Origin: JBEIFW01 sp046081125
GTDB taxonomy: Bacteria; Actinomycetota; Acidimicrobiia; Acidimicrobiales; Ilumatobacteraceae
Direction of reading: 5' to 3'
Assembly: GCA_046081125.1 (NCBI GenBank)
Contig: JBJTVH010000002.1
Span: 1 to 64,000 of the forward strand
DNA length: 64,000 nt
Both the position numbers and the translations under genes were made by a program. The notes beneath the pieces were generated by a model. The model did not search any database, had not been told where the DNA came from, and saw only the letters and a program-made list of their open reading frames with translations. Below, piece after piece: positions 7,946 to 16,230 of the stretch (position 1 is the first letter of the stretch; every line of letters begins with the position of its first letter).

Positions 7946-8570
7946 TGATCCGGTAGCGGCGGTCCTGCTGCTCTACCCAGCCGAGCCGGATGAAGCTGGC
8001 GATCGCCTTGTTCACCCGCTCGCGCGACGCTCCGACCATGCCCGCGAGCTCTTCCTGGGTGACCGGCAGGAGGAACTCGTCGGCCCCTTCGGCGATCTCG
8101 AGCAGTCGCTTGGCGGTGCGTCCGGTGACGTCGAGGAACACCGAGTCGGCGAGGGCTTCGTCGGTGTTGCGCAAGCGGTTCGACAGCACCCGGACCACGT
8201 TCCACAGCAGCGACGGGTCGTCATCGAACAGGGACCGCACCGGGCCGTAGGGGAGGGCGAGGACTCGGGACGACTCGAGCGCCCGGGCCTCGGCCGAGCG
8301 GGGAAGGCCGTCGAGCAGACCCATGTCGCCGAACAGGTCGCCGGCCTCCATCAGCGCGACCACGCTTTCCCGGCCGTCGATCGAGCGGTTGGCGATCGCC
8401 AGCCGACCGGACAGGACCAGGTAGAGGGCATCGGCGTCGTCGTCCTCGGAGAACAGCACGTCGCCGCGCACGAGGGAGCGCAGTTCGCCGGCCGCCGTGA
8501 GCCCGCCGAGCCGGACGGCATCGACGCCGTGGAAGAAGTCGGTGCTCGCGAGTTCGTCCTCGTACGCCAT
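7911..8570 (-). CDS. Crp/Fnr-family transcriptional regulator
   Basis: A 219-residue regulator with a cyclic-nucleotide-binding beta-roll (about 10-125; GRESVVALMEAGDLFGDMGLLDG resembles the phosphate-binding cassette) and a C-terminal winged helix (QEELAGMVGASRERVNKAIASF as the HTH region). Lack of an N-terminal cysteine set argues against an Fnr-type iron-sulfur sensor. It diverges from ispD. A -10 box lies 6 nt before the ATG, and a perfect 15-bp inverted repeat at 8590-8604 covers the position of its -35 region, suggesting autoregulation. Confidence 0.92.
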   Translation of the reverse strand: MAYEDELASTDFFHGVDAVRLGGLTAAGELRSLVRGDVLFSEDDDADALYLVLSGRLAIANRSIDGRESVVALMEAGDLFGDMGLLDGLPRSAEARALESSRVLALPYGPVRSLFDDDPSLLWNVVRVLSNRLRNTDEALADSVFLDVTGRTAKRLLEIAEGADEFLLPVTQEELAGMVGASRERVNKAIASFIRLGWVEQQDRRYRIIKRTELERRSR

Positions 8571-8576
8571 GGCGAG

Positions 8577-8582
8577 ACGTTA
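8577..8582 (-). promoter_or_regulatory. -10 box of the Crp-like gene
   Basis: On the minus strand TAACGT ends 6 nt before the ATG at 8570, consistent with a leaderless transcript. Confidence 0.55.
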
Positions 8583-8589
8583 CTCGTGC

Positions 8590-8604
8590 CTGTGACCGTC
8601 ACAG
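8590..8604. promoter_or_regulatory. 15-bp palindromic operator, CTGTGAC-C-GTCACAG
   Basis: Perfect inverted repeat with a one-base centre in the 80-bp crp-ispD intergenic region. The arms TGTGA/TCACA equal Crp half-sites, but the spacing is three rather than six bases. It sits about 20-34 bases upstream of the presumed crp start site, so the adjacent Crp-like protein or another dimeric regulator could bind there. Confidence 0.5.
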
Positions 8605-8637
8605 CAGTCCACGCGCGCGAGAGCCGGGGTCGGCCGG

Positions 8638-8643
8638 TACCCT
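8638..8643 (+). promoter_or_regulatory. -10 box of ispD
   Basis: TACCCT lies 7 nt before the ATG at 8651, matching the leaderless pattern seen at many genes of the window. Confidence 0.5.
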
Positions 8644-8650
8644 CGCCGCG

Positions 8651-9322
8651 ATGCCCCCGATCGAGCGAGCCGACGCGCCCGGAGCCGTGTGGACGGTGGT
8701 GGTCGCCGCCGGGTCGGGCTCGCGCGCCGGGGTGCGCAAGCAGTTCGTGCCCGTCGGCGGGCGCGAGCTCGTGGCGTGGGCGCTCGAGTCGGCGATCCGG
8801 GCGGGCGACGGGGTGGTGCTCGTCGTCCCCGCCGACGAGGTGGCCGTCCGGTCCGATGGCGACGTGCGCGTCGTGGCCGGCGGTGCCACCCGCAGCGAGT
8901 CGGTCCGGGCCGGCCTCGCAGCGGTGCCCGCCGAGGCCGAGATCGTCTGCGTCCACGACGGGGCGCGCCCGTTCGCGTCGCCGGCGCTGTTCGCCGCCGT
9001 GGTCGCCGCGGTGCGCGCCGGGGCCGACGGCGCCGTGCCCGGCGTGGCGGTCACCGACACCGTGAAGGTGGTCGATGCCGCCGGCCGGGTGACCGGCACC
9101 CCCGACCGGGCGTCGCTGGTCGCCGTGCAGACCCCGCAGGCGTTCGCGGCGGGCGCGCTGCGTCGGGCCCACGCCGGCGGGGGCGAGGGCACCGACGACG
9201 CAGCGCTCGTCGAGGCCGCCGGCGGCACCGTCGTGGTGGTGCCCGGCGAGGCGACCAACCGCAAGGTGACCCGGCCCGAGGATCTGGCGTGGGCCGAGAC
9301 CCAGGCGGCGGCACGGCGATGA
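8651..9322 (+). CDS. ispD: 2-C-methyl-D-erythritol 4-phosphate cytidylyltransferase
   Basis: A 223-residue cytosolic enzyme of the MEP isoprenoid pathway, making CDP-ME from MEP and CTP. The nucleotide-binding loop VVAAGSGSRAGVRKQF near 17-32 is slightly divergent from the usual GxGxRxG. VHDGARPF and the C-terminal EATNRKVTRPEDL block are typical. Its stop overlaps the ispF start (ATGA), the normal gene pair. A -10 box 7 nt upstream supports the start, making this the first gene of ispD-ispF-rlmB-prmC. Confidence 0.96.
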   Translation: MPPIERADAPGAVWTVVVAAGSGSRAGVRKQFVPVGGRELVAWALESAIRAGDGVVLVVPADEVAVRSDGDVRVVAGGATRSESVRAGLAAVPAEAEIVCVHDGARPFASPALFAAVVAAVRAGADGAVPGVAVTDTVKVVDAAGRVTGTPDRASLVAVQTPQAFAAGALRRAHAGGGEGTDDAALVEAAGGTVVVVPGEATNRKVTRPEDLAWAETQAAARR

Positions 9323-9801
9323 TCGAGGTCCGGGTCGGCCAGGGGTTCGACGTGCACCGCTTCGGCGACGATCCGGCCCGGCCGCTGGTGCTCGGCGGCT
9401 GCCGGTTCGACGGTGAGCGCGGCCTGATCGGCCATTCCGATGCCGACGCCGTTGCGCATGCCGCCGCCGACGCGCTGCTCGGCGCCGCCGGCCTGGGCGA
9501 TCTCGGCTCGCACTTCCCCGACACCGATCCCCGGTGGGCGGGGGCCGACTCGCTGCGGTTGTTGGCCGAGGTGGCGTCGCTGGTTCGGGCCGAGGGGTGG
9601 GCGATCGGCAACGTCGACTGCTCGGTGGTCTGCGAGCGGCCGAAGCTCGCGCCTCGCCGCGCCGAGATGCAGCAACGGTTGTCGGATGCCGCTGGCGCCC
9701 CGGTGTCGGTGAAGGGCCGGCGCGCCGAGGGGCTCGGGGCGATCGGCCGGGTAGAGGGCGTCGCGGTGTTCGCGTCGGCCGTGATCACGAGGGGGTCCTG
9801 A
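9319..9801 (+). CDS. ispF: 2-C-methyl-D-erythritol 2,4-cyclodiphosphate synthase
   Basis: A 160-residue enzyme that cyclises CDP-ME 2-phosphate to MEcPP in the MEP pathway and acts as a trimer. GQGFDVHRF carries the metal-binding Asp and His (D11, H13 by my count), HSDADAVAHA the next loop and the third ligand region, and SVKGRRAEGLGAIGR the C-terminal cytidine-binding block. It is coupled to ispD by a 4-base overlap and to rlmB by a 1-base TGATG overlap. Length is normal for the family. Confidence 0.97.
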   Translation: MIEVRVGQGFDVHRFGDDPARPLVLGGCRFDGERGLIGHSDADAVAHAAADALLGAAGLGDLGSHFPDTDPRWAGADSLRLLAEVASLVRAEGWAIGNVDCSVVCERPKLAPRRAEMQQRLSDAAGAPVSVKGRRAEGLGAIGRVEGVAVFASAVITRGS

Positions 9802-10781
9802 TGGCGACTCGACGGCCGGCGCGCGCCACGACCGGGGCATCCAAGAAAGCCCTGCAGGAGAAGGGCTTGTCGCCGGCGGCGCGCAAGTACGTGGAGGCCA
9901 AGCTCGACCGCCAGCGCCGCCAGAGCGACGAGGGCCGCAAGCAGTCCGAGGCGCGGGTGCGTCAGGGCCGGGCGCGCGCGGCGGCGGCCAAGACCGGGCC
10001 GGTCGATCGCAGCCGGCCGACCGACCGCGGGCTCGGCGGCGAGCAGGTCGAAGGCCGTCAGGCGGTGCGCGAGTTGCTGATCGCCGGGCGACGCAAGGTG
10101 TTCGAGGTGGCCGTCGCATCGGACCTGCGCGTCGAGGGGGCCATCGCCGACATCCTCGAGATCGCCGCCGACCAGCGGGTGCCGGTGGTCGAGGTCAACC
10201 GTCGCAAGCTCGAATCCGTCGCCCGCAGCGAGGCCCCGCAGGGGGTGATCGCCCGGGCCGCGCCGCTGCCCGAGGTCGAGGTCGCCGAGCTGCTCGGCAG
10301 CCGCCGTCCGGGCCGGCCGCCGTTCCTGCTCGCCGTCGACGGGGTAACCGATCCGGGCAATCTCGGCGCCTTGCTGCGCAGCGCCGAAGGGGCCGGGGTG
10401 ACCGGCGTGGTCCTGCCCCGCCACCGCGCAGTGCACGTCACGCCGACCGTCGCCAAGGCCGCCGCCGGCGCCGTCGAACACCTGCGCCTGTGCCTGGTGT
10501 CGGGGATCCCGTCGTTCCTGCAGCGGGCCCGCCAGTCCGGGCTGTGGGTGCTCGGTTTCGACGACGCCGCCGAGCGCACGCTGTTCGAGGTCGGCGACTT
10601 CGGCCGCAGCCCGGTCGTGGTCGTCGTCGGCGCCGAGGGCACCGGACTGGCGCGGCTCAGCCGGGAGCGGTGCGATTTGCTCGTGCGCATCCCGATGCTC
10701 GGCCGGCTGTCGTCGCTCAACGTCTCCGCGGCCGGTGCCCTCGCCCTGTACGAGGTGGCCCGCCAACGGCAGACCGGCTGA
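9801..10781 (+). CDS. rlmB: 23S rRNA (guanosine-2'-O-) methyltransferase RlmB-type (SpoU family)
   Basis: A 326-residue SpoU/TrmH-type methyltransferase. After a basic, probably disordered N-terminal tail (about 1-70, rich in Lys/Arg/Gln), there is a substrate-binding domain starting at VEGRQAVRELL and the knotted SAM-binding domain with the motifs DPGNLGALLRSAEGAG, VVGAEGTGL and SLNVSAAGALALYE. It should 2'-O-methylate a guanosine of 23S rRNA (G2251-type). The TGATG junction couples it to ispF. In many actinobacteria cysS lies between these genes; it is absent here. Confidence 0.92.
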   Translation: MATRRPARATTGASKKALQEKGLSPAARKYVEAKLDRQRRQSDEGRKQSEARVRQGRARAAAAKTGPVDRSRPTDRGLGGEQVEGRQAVRELLIAGRRKVFEVAVASDLRVEGAIADILEIAADQRVPVVEVNRRKLESVARSEAPQGVIARAAPLPEVEVAELLGSRRPGRPPFLLAVDGVTDPGNLGALLRSAEGAGVTGVVLPRHRAVHVTPTVAKAAAGAVEHLRLCLVSGIPSFLQRARQSGLWVLGFDDAAERTLFEVGDFGRSPVVVVVGAEGTGLARLSRERCDLLVRIPMLGRLSSLNVSAAGALALYEVARQRQTG

Positions 10782-10787
10782 TCATCG

Positions 10788-11714
10788 ATGGCCGCCCCGG
10801 GTGACGGCACGATGACCTGGCGGGCGCTGTGGATGGAGACCGCGGACCGGCTTGGCTCGTCCGTCGAGGCCCGCTGGGTGTGCCAGGAGGTAGCCGGGCT
10901 GTCCGGGCCGGAGTGGGCGGCGAGCCTCGACGAGGCGGCCACCGTGCGCGCCGTGGCGCGGCTCGACACGCTCGTCGAGCGCCGCCGGGGTGGTGAGCCG
11001 CTCGCGTACGTGCTCGGGTCGTGGGCGTTCCGGCGCCTCGAGCTGGCCGTCGACCCCCGGGTGCTCATCCCCCGGCCCGAGACCGAGGACGTCGTCGAGG
11101 TCGCCCTCGGCCTGGCCCGGTCCCTGCTCGCGGCCGGGCCCCTCGCAGCCGGAACCCTCGCAGCCGGGCCCCTCGTTGCGGTCGACCCTCTTGTTGCGGT
11201 CGACCTCGGGACGGGCTCGGGTGCGATCGCCCTGTCGCTCGCCACCGAGCTGCCGCCCGGGTCGTTGACCGTGTGGGCCACCGACGCGTCTCCGGACGCG
11301 CTCGACGTCGCGCGGGCCAACGTCGCCGGCGCCGGTCGGGCCGGACGGTTCGTCCAGGTGGCGCAGGGATCGTGGTTCGACGCGCTCCCCGCCGAGCTCG
11401 CCGGCCGGATCGGGCTCCTGGTGTCGAACCCGCCGTACGTCGGCCTCGACGACGCCGACCTCGCCCCGGAGGTGCGGTCCTGGGAACCGCACGATGCGCT
11501 CTTCGCTGGTGCCGATGGCCTCGACGCCGTGCGCGAGCTCGTCGCGGGAGCCGGACGGTGGCTGGCGCCCGGCGGCGTGCTGGTGGTCGAGATCGGCCAT
11601 CGTCAGGGTGCCGCGGCCGCCGGGCTGGCGATCGCCGCCGGGCTGGTCGAGGTGGAGGTCCGGCCGGACACCGCCGGACGTGATCGGGTCTTGGTCGCCC
11701 GACACCCTGCGTGA
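10788..11714 (+). CDS. prmC: Peptide chain release factor N5-glutamine methyltransferase
   Basis: A 308-residue methyltransferase that modifies the GGQ glutamine of release factors. The N-terminal helical domain (1-85) is followed by RVLIPRPETE, the SAM motif VAVDLGTGSGAIALS near 137-150 and the catalytic NPPY at 214-217. Between the PETE motif and the SAM loop lies an unusual low-complexity insertion (about 114-138) made of repeated LAAGPLAAGTLAAGP and LVAVDPLVAVD units, apparently from short DNA duplications. It follows rlmB by 6 bp. An alternative ATG at 10812 is possible. Confidence 0.93.
   Translation: MAAPGDGTMTWRALWMETADRLGSSVEARWVCQEVAGLSGPEWAASLDEAATVRAVARLDTLVERRRGGEPLAYVLGSWAFRRLELAVDPRVLIPRPETEDVVEVALGLARSLLAAGPLAAGTLAAGPLVAVDPLVAVDLGTGSGAIALSLATELPPGSLTVWATDASPDALDVARANVAGAGRAGRFVQVAQGSWFDALPAELAGRIGLLVSNPPYVGLDDADLAPEVRSWEPHDALFAGADGLDAVRELVAGAGRWLAPGGVLVVEIGHRQGAAAAGLAIAAGLVEVEVRPDTAGRDRVLVARHPA
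11131..11208 (+). repeat. Short in-frame tandem duplications inside prmC
   Basis: The DNA repeats a CTCGCAGCCGG-type unit about three times and then TTGCGGTCGACCT twice. The result is an in-frame peptide expansion directly before the SAM-binding loop. Copies are imperfect but clearly related. Confidence 0.65.
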
Positions 11715-11806
11715 GGACATGGGTCCCTGGGCGGCTGGCCGCCCGCCGAGTTCACTGGCGAGGTGATTACGTCGAGCCGTGACCTCTCCGCCTTGCGGGA
11801 CGCGCC

Positions 11807-12418
11807 GTGAGGAACGCAGTCGTGGGGCTGGTCGTGCTCGGCGTGGTCACCGTCGTGCTGGTGGCGCTCGAGCCGGACCGGGCGCACCGGGCCCGGCGCC
11901 TGCAGCGCATCGGGGTGGGGATCGGCGCGATCGCGAGCGCGCTGATCGCGTTGTTCTTCGTCGCGGAGACCGTCGCCGACTCGGGCGGCTGGGCGGCCGC
12001 CGGCCTGATCGCAGCCTGGGCGGTGCCGGTCGCCGTCGTCGGCACCCTGGCCTGGCTCCGGCCCGCCTCGGCGCTCGGGGTGCTGGCCACCGTCGTCGCC
12101 GGGGTCGTCGCGTTGGACGTCTGGTACCTCGCCGACCCGGAGGGTTGGGCCCGGTTCGAAGACGGCGTCGGTCCGGTCTGTGCACTCGCTGCGTTCGCCA
12201 CCACGGCGGCGTTGACCGTCGCCGGCGCCCGCCGGTCGCAGCCGGCCGGGGCCTTGCTGCTGGTGCTCGGCTCGGTCCCGCCGGTGCTGGTGGGCGCCGA
12301 GGGCGGGGTGGGCGGGTCGCTCGCAGTGGTCGGGGTCGTCGCCGTGGTCACCGGCGCCTGCCTGGTCGGTTCCGCCGTGCTCGACCGGTCTGGCACGGCG
12401 CGCACGATCCTTAGCTAA
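11807..12418 (+). CDS. Small multi-pass membrane protein, unknown function
   Basis: A 203-residue protein with about six predicted membrane segments: residues 4-20, 36-56, 62-82, 88-108, 120-140 and a C-terminal pair. Loops such as LEPDRAHRARRLQR carry positive charge. No family is recognised. It starts at GTG 11807, 92 bp after prmC, a gap in which I see no clear promoter or terminator. Its stop codon overlaps the inverted repeat and -10 box in front of the MarR gene, so readthrough into marR is possible. Confidence 0.6.
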   Translation: MRNAVVGLVVLGVVTVVLVALEPDRAHRARRLQRIGVGIGAIASALIALFFVAETVADSGGWAAAGLIAAWAVPVAVVGTLAWLRPASALGVLATVVAGVVALDVWYLADPEGWARFEDGVGPVCALAAFATTAALTVAGARRSQPAGALLLVLGSVPPVLVGAEGGVGGSLAVVGVVAVVTGACLVGSAVLDRSGTARTILS

Positions 12419-12424
12419 CCTAAG
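12410..12424 (+). promoter_or_regulatory. marR -10 box inside an inverted repeat (CTTAG-CTAAC-CTAAG)
   Basis: The arms CTTAG and CTAAG flank five bases. The -10 box TAACCT (12416-12421) lies within the repeat and 8 nt before the MarR ATG at 12430. A dimeric repressor bound here would block the promoter, the usual arrangement for MarR autoregulation. Confidence 0.55.
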
Positions 12425-12429
12425 CAACC

Positions 12430-12933
12430 ATGACGACGGTGACCGGCCTCGCGTCCAGCAACCCCGGATCCACCAACCCCGGATCCAGCAACCCCGGACC
12501 CGGGCCCGAGATCGCGACGCTCGAGTTGGCGGCTCAGCTCCGGGTGGTGACGGTGCGTCTGGCGCGGCGGTTGCGTCAGCTCGACACGGCCGCCGATGGC
12601 ATCACGATGTCGATGGTGTCGGCGCTCTACGTGCTCGAACGCTCCGGCCCGATGAACCTCGGCGACCTTGCGGCGGCCGAGCAGGTGCAGCCGCCGACGA
12701 TGACTCGGATCGTGGCCCGGCTCGAAGAGATGGGGTTCGTGGAGCGGGGTGCCTTCGCCGGCGACCGCCGGGTCGTGGTGCTGAGCTTGACCGACCGGGG
12801 GCGAACCCTGGTCGAGGAGTCCCGCCGCCGGCGCACGGCGGCGCTGGCGGCCAACCTGGCGGGCCTCAGCGCCGACGAGCGGGCCCTGCTCGAGGCGGCG
12901 GTCCCGCTGCTCGACCGGCTGGGCACGCCGTGA
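12430..12933 (+). CDS. MarR-family transcriptional regulator
   Basis: A 167-residue winged-helix regulator. The DNA-binding part is visible from MNLGDLAAAEQVQPPTMTRI, with the wing GFVERGAFAGDRRVVVLSLTDRG (about 75-125) and dimerisation helices at both ends. The first 25 residues are a low-complexity tail made of NPGS/NPGST repeats encoded by a 15-bp tandem repeat. Its stop overlaps the MFS transporter start (GTGA), so it very likely controls that exporter together with itself through the inverted repeat at its promoter. The inducer is unknown. Confidence 0.92.
   Translation: MTTVTGLASSNPGSTNPGSSNPGPGPEIATLELAAQLRVVTVRLARRLRQLDTAADGITMSMVSALYVLERSGPMNLGDLAAAEQVQPPTMTRIVARLEEMGFVERGAFAGDRRVVVLSLTDRGRTLVEESRRRRTAALAANLAGLSADERALLEAAVPLLDRLGTP
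12460..12504 (+). repeat. Three 15-bp tandem repeats in the marR 5' coding region
   Basis: Units at 12460-12474, 12475-12489 and 12490-12504 share AACCCCGGAYCC and encode Asn-Pro-Gly-rich pentapeptides ahead of the folded domain. Confidence 0.75.
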
Positions 12934-14180
12934 CCGCCACGTTCGCATCGCTGAAGGTGCGCAACTTCCGCCTCTATTTCACCGGTCAGCTCGTGTCGAT
13001 CACGGGTACGTGGCTGCAGTCCACGGCGCAGGGCTGGCTCGTGCTCAAGGAGCTCGACGGCGGCGCGGACGCGCTCGGGCTGATGATGGGTGCGACCATG
13101 CTCCCGACGCTGCTGTTCGGGCTCTACGCCGGGGTCATCGCCGACCGTTTCGACCGCCGCCGGGTCGTGCTGGCCACCTCGGCCTGGCAGCTCGTCACCG
13201 CCGCTGCGCTCGGCGTGCTGACGCTCACCGGGACCGTCGAGCTGTGGATGGTGTTCGCCCTCGCGTTCTGCACCGGGCTGGCCAACTCGGTGGAGATGCC
13301 GACCCGGCAGGCGTTCACGACCGAGCTCGTCGGCCCCGAACTGCTGCCCAACGCGGTCGGGCTGAACTCGGCCACGTTCAACGGCGGGCGGGTGTTCGGT
13401 CCGGCGCTCGCCGGGTTGCTCATCGTGCTCGTCGGCACCGGTTGGTGCTTCGTGTTCAACGCCGCGTCGTTCCTCGCCGTGATGGTCGGGCTCTTGGCCG
13501 TACGGCCCGCCGAACTGGTGCCGGTGCGCCGGCCCCCACGCAGCAAGGGGATGATCCGCGAGGGACTCGCCTACTCGTGGGCCTCGCCGGTGTTGCGGTC
13601 CACGTTGCTGGTCGTGTTCGTGGTCGGGCTGCTCACGTTGAACTTCACCGTGGTGCTCCCGGCGATCGCAAAGGACGTGTTCGGCGGCGACGCCGGCCTC
13701 GTCGGAGTGTTCTCGGCCACGCAGGGCGCCGGCGCGCTCGTGGCGTCGATCTTCGCGGCGCGGCGCGCCGTGCCGACCGAGCGGCTCTTCGTCGGATCGA
13801 CGATCGCGCTCGGGGTCACCATGACAGCGGTCGGGCTCGCACCGGTGCTGTGGCTGTGCCTCGTGGCCGTGTTCGCCACCGGCATGGCGTTCCTCACGAT
13901 GATGCTCACCGCCAACGCCCGCTTGCAGCTCAACTCGACCATGGAGCGGCGGGGTCGGGTGATGGCGCTGTACGTGCTGATGTTCGGCGGCACCACGCCG
14001 TTCGGCAGCCCCACGATCGGCTGGGTGTGCGACCACCTCGGCGCACGGTGGGGTGCCCTCGTCGGCGGTGCGGCCGCACTGGTTGCGGCGGCGACGGTGC
14101 CGCTGAGCACCCGGGCCGCGCAACGCCGGGCCGAGCGCCACGCCGGCGAGTTCAGCTCGGTCGTGCCAGCGCCGTCCTGA
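12930..14180 (+). CDS. MFS transporter, EntS/MFS_3-like exporter
   Basis: A 416-residue major facilitator with about 12 membrane helices. LKVRNFRLYFTGQLVSITGTWLQ at the N-terminus and VIADRFDRRRVVLAT in the loop between helices 2 and 3 are typical of the MFS_3/EntS group that exports siderophores, drugs or other hydrophobic compounds. The GTG start shares GTGA with the marR stop, so the two are translationally coupled and MarR is the likely regulator. The final 29 bp overlap the converging peptidase gene. Confidence 0.9.
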   Translation: MTATFASLKVRNFRLYFTGQLVSITGTWLQSTAQGWLVLKELDGGADALGLMMGATMLPTLLFGLYAGVIADRFDRRRVVLATSAWQLVTAAALGVLTLTGTVELWMVFALAFCTGLANSVEMPTRQAFTTELVGPELLPNAVGLNSATFNGGRVFGPALAGLLIVLVGTGWCFVFNAASFLAVMVGLLAVRPAELVPVRRPPRSKGMIREGLAYSWASPVLRSTLLVVFVVGLLTLNFTVVLPAIAKDVFGGDAGLVGVFSATQGAGALVASIFAARRAVPTERLFVGSTIALGVTMTAVGLAPVLWLCLVAVFATGMAFLTMMLTANARLQLNSTMERRGRVMALYVLMFGGTTPFGSPTIGWVCDHLGARWGALVGGAAALVAAATVPLSTRAAQRRAERHAGEFSSVVPAPS

Positions 14181-16230
14181 GGAACTCGAGCTGCACCAGC
14201 AGCAGGTTCTCCGCCACGACCTCCTGCGGCGTCATGTGGGTGACCCCCGACAGCGGGAGCACCTGGTGGGCCCGGCCGGCCGCGAGCAGCGCGCTCGAGA
14301 ACTGCAGCGTGTGGGCGGCGACGACGTTGTCGTCGGCGAGGCCGTGTACGAGCAGCAGCGGCCGGGTGAGGCGGTGGGCGTCGGCGAGCAGCGACGTCGT
14401 GTCGTAGGGCCCGGGGTCGGCACCGGGATCCCCGAGGTACCGCTCGGTGTAGTGGGTGTCGTAGAGCCGCCACTCGGTCACCGGCGCGCCGGCGATCGCG
14501 GCGTGGAACACGTCGGGCCGGCGCAGCACGGCCAGCGCGGCGAGGTAGCCGCCGAAGCTCCAGCCCCGGATGGCGACGCGCGTCGCGTCCAGGCGTGCGT
14601 CGCGTGCGGTGAGCTCGGCCAGGGCGTCGGCCTGGTCCTCGAGCACCGGGCCGGCGAGGTCCCGGTGCACGGCCCGCTCCCAGTCGCTGCCGCGACCCGG
14701 CGTGCCGCGGCCGTCGACGACGACCACGGCGAAACCCTGGTCGGCGAACCATTGCGGTGAGCAGTACGCCGCGCTGGATGCCATCACCCGCTGGCTGTGG
14801 GGGCCGCCGTAGGGGTCGACGAGCACGGGTAGCGGAGCCTCGATCGGCCCCGAGGGCAGCACCAGCGCCGTGGCGAGGGAGCGCACCCCGACCCGCAGCA
14901 GCGTCACGTTGGGCCGTACGAGCGGGAGCTCGGCGAAGGAGCTGAGCTCGGGGCCGCCGAACAGCGCCGTGCGCGCCCGGGGGGCGCCGAGCGTCGCCGA
15001 GCGGATCACCACCGTCGGTCCGCCCCCGGTCGCGGTGTGCACGCCGGCCTCGACGGTCAGGCGGTCGGCGCCACCGTCGTCGGACCACCGCCACACGTGC
15101 TGCTCGGCCGGCGACACGAGGTCGTTGGCGTGGAACAGCACGGAGCGGCCGGAGGCGGCCACGACGCTGCGCACCTGCAGGCTCGCCGGGGTCACGGCGA
15201 GGCCGCCGACGAGCAGGCGCCGGGCGCCGCCGCGGTCGGCGCACAGCACCAACCGGCCGTCGTCGAGCAGCGTCGGGGTGCCGGCGACCAACTCCACCCA
15301 GGCGTCGTCGCGATCCTCGGCGACGGCCTCGGTCGCCCCGGTCGCCGGGTCGGCGCGCAGTACGACGAGTTCGCGCTGGTCCCGGCTCTGCACGGTCAGC
15401 AGCAGGCCGCCCCCCGACCACGACACCCGGGCGAGGTACGGGTGGGCGGCGCGGTCCCAGACGATCTCGGTGCGGTCGCCGGCGAGCGTGACGACGTGCA
15501 GCGTCACGTCGGCGTTGGCGGTGCCGGCCGCGGGGTAGCGGTGGGCGGTCGGGGTGGTCGCCGGCCGGGCCGGATCGCCGATCCACCACACGGGCACCGG
15601 CGCCACGTCGACCCGGGCCACGGCGAGGGCCGTGCCGTCAGGCGACCACCAGAACCCGCGCGAGCGGCCCATCTCTTCTGCGGCGACGAACTCGGCCGAG
15701 CCCCACGACACGGTGTCGTCGCCGGCCGGGCCGCCGCACAGCACCCGGCTGGTCCCGTCGAGTTCACCGATACGCAGCGTGCTGCCGCTCACGTAGGCCA
15801 CGCGGGTCGCCGCCGGATCGGGTCGCGGATCGAACACGGGCCCGGTGACGGGCAGCTCGCGCGCCCGGCCCGACAGCAGCCCCGCGACGAACAGCCGCCC
15901 GCCGAGGGTGAAGGCTGCGACGCGGACCTCCGCATCGCACGCGTAGCTCGTGATCCCGCCCGCGCCCTCACGGGCCCGCTCGCGCCGGGCGCGCTCGGCG
16001 GGCGGCAGGTCGGCCTCGTCGGCTCCGGCGAGCAGGGCGCGGGGATCGGCGACGAGGCGTTCGGTGCCGGTGGGCACGTCGAGCACCCACAGGGCGTTGA
16101 CCGGGTCGCTGCCGTGGCTCGAGCGCAGGAACACGACGCGGGACCCGTCCGGGGACGTGGTGATGGTGCGCGGCTCGCCGAGGGTGAGCCGCTGGGTGCG
16201 GGCGAACTGGCGGGGAAAGGTGTCGGTCAC
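14152..16230 (-). CDS. S9 family peptidase, dipeptidyl-peptidase IV-like
   Basis: A 692-residue serine peptidase. The N-terminal ~430 residues form the DPP_IV-type beta-propeller (with WGSAEFVAAEEMGRSRGFWWSPDG carrying the Glu pair that binds the substrate N-terminus). The C-terminal alpha/beta-hydrolase domain has the catalytic Ser in GWSFGGY (S558), Asp in HGLADDNV (D633) and His in GVTHMT (H665). No signal peptide is seen, so it probably works in the cytoplasm on imported or recycled peptides. The GTG start overlaps the stop of the zinc dehydrogenase (GTGA), so both are on one transcript. Confidence 0.92.
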   Translation of the reverse strand: MTDTFPRQFARTQRLTLGEPRTITTSPDGSRVVFLRSSHGSDPVNALWVLDVPTGTERLVADPRALLAGADEADLPPAERARRERAREGAGGITSYACDAEVRVAAFTLGGRLFVAGLLSGRARELPVTGPVFDPRPDPAATRVAYVSGSTLRIGELDGTSRVLCGGPAGDDTVSWGSAEFVAAEEMGRSRGFWWSPDGTALAVARVDVAPVPVWWIGDPARPATTPTAHRYPAAGTANADVTLHVVTLAGDRTEIVWDRAAHPYLARVSWSGGGLLLTVQSRDQRELVVLRADPATGATEAVAEDRDDAWVELVAGTPTLLDDGRLVLCADRGGARRLLVGGLAVTPASLQVRSVVAASGRSVLFHANDLVSPAEQHVWRWSDDGGADRLTVEAGVHTATGGGPTVVIRSATLGAPRARTALFGGPELSSFAELPLVRPNVTLLRVGVRSLATALVLPSGPIEAPLPVLVDPYGGPHSQRVMASSAAYCSPQWFADQGFAVVVVDGRGTPGRGSDWERAVHRDLAGPVLEDQADALAELTARDARLDATRVAIRGWSFGGYLAALAVLRRPDVFHAAIAGAPVTEWRLYDTHYTERYLGDPGADPGPYDTTSLLADAHRLTRPLLLVHGLADDNVVAAHTLQFSSALLAAGRAHQVLPLSGVTHMTPQEVVAENLLLVQLEFLRTALARPS

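Noticed and set aside
12411..12423. Possible IdeR/DtxR iron box upstream of marR
   Set aside because: Only the right half matches the 19-bp iron-box consensus; the left outer half does not. A MarR self-operator over the -10 explains the symmetry better.
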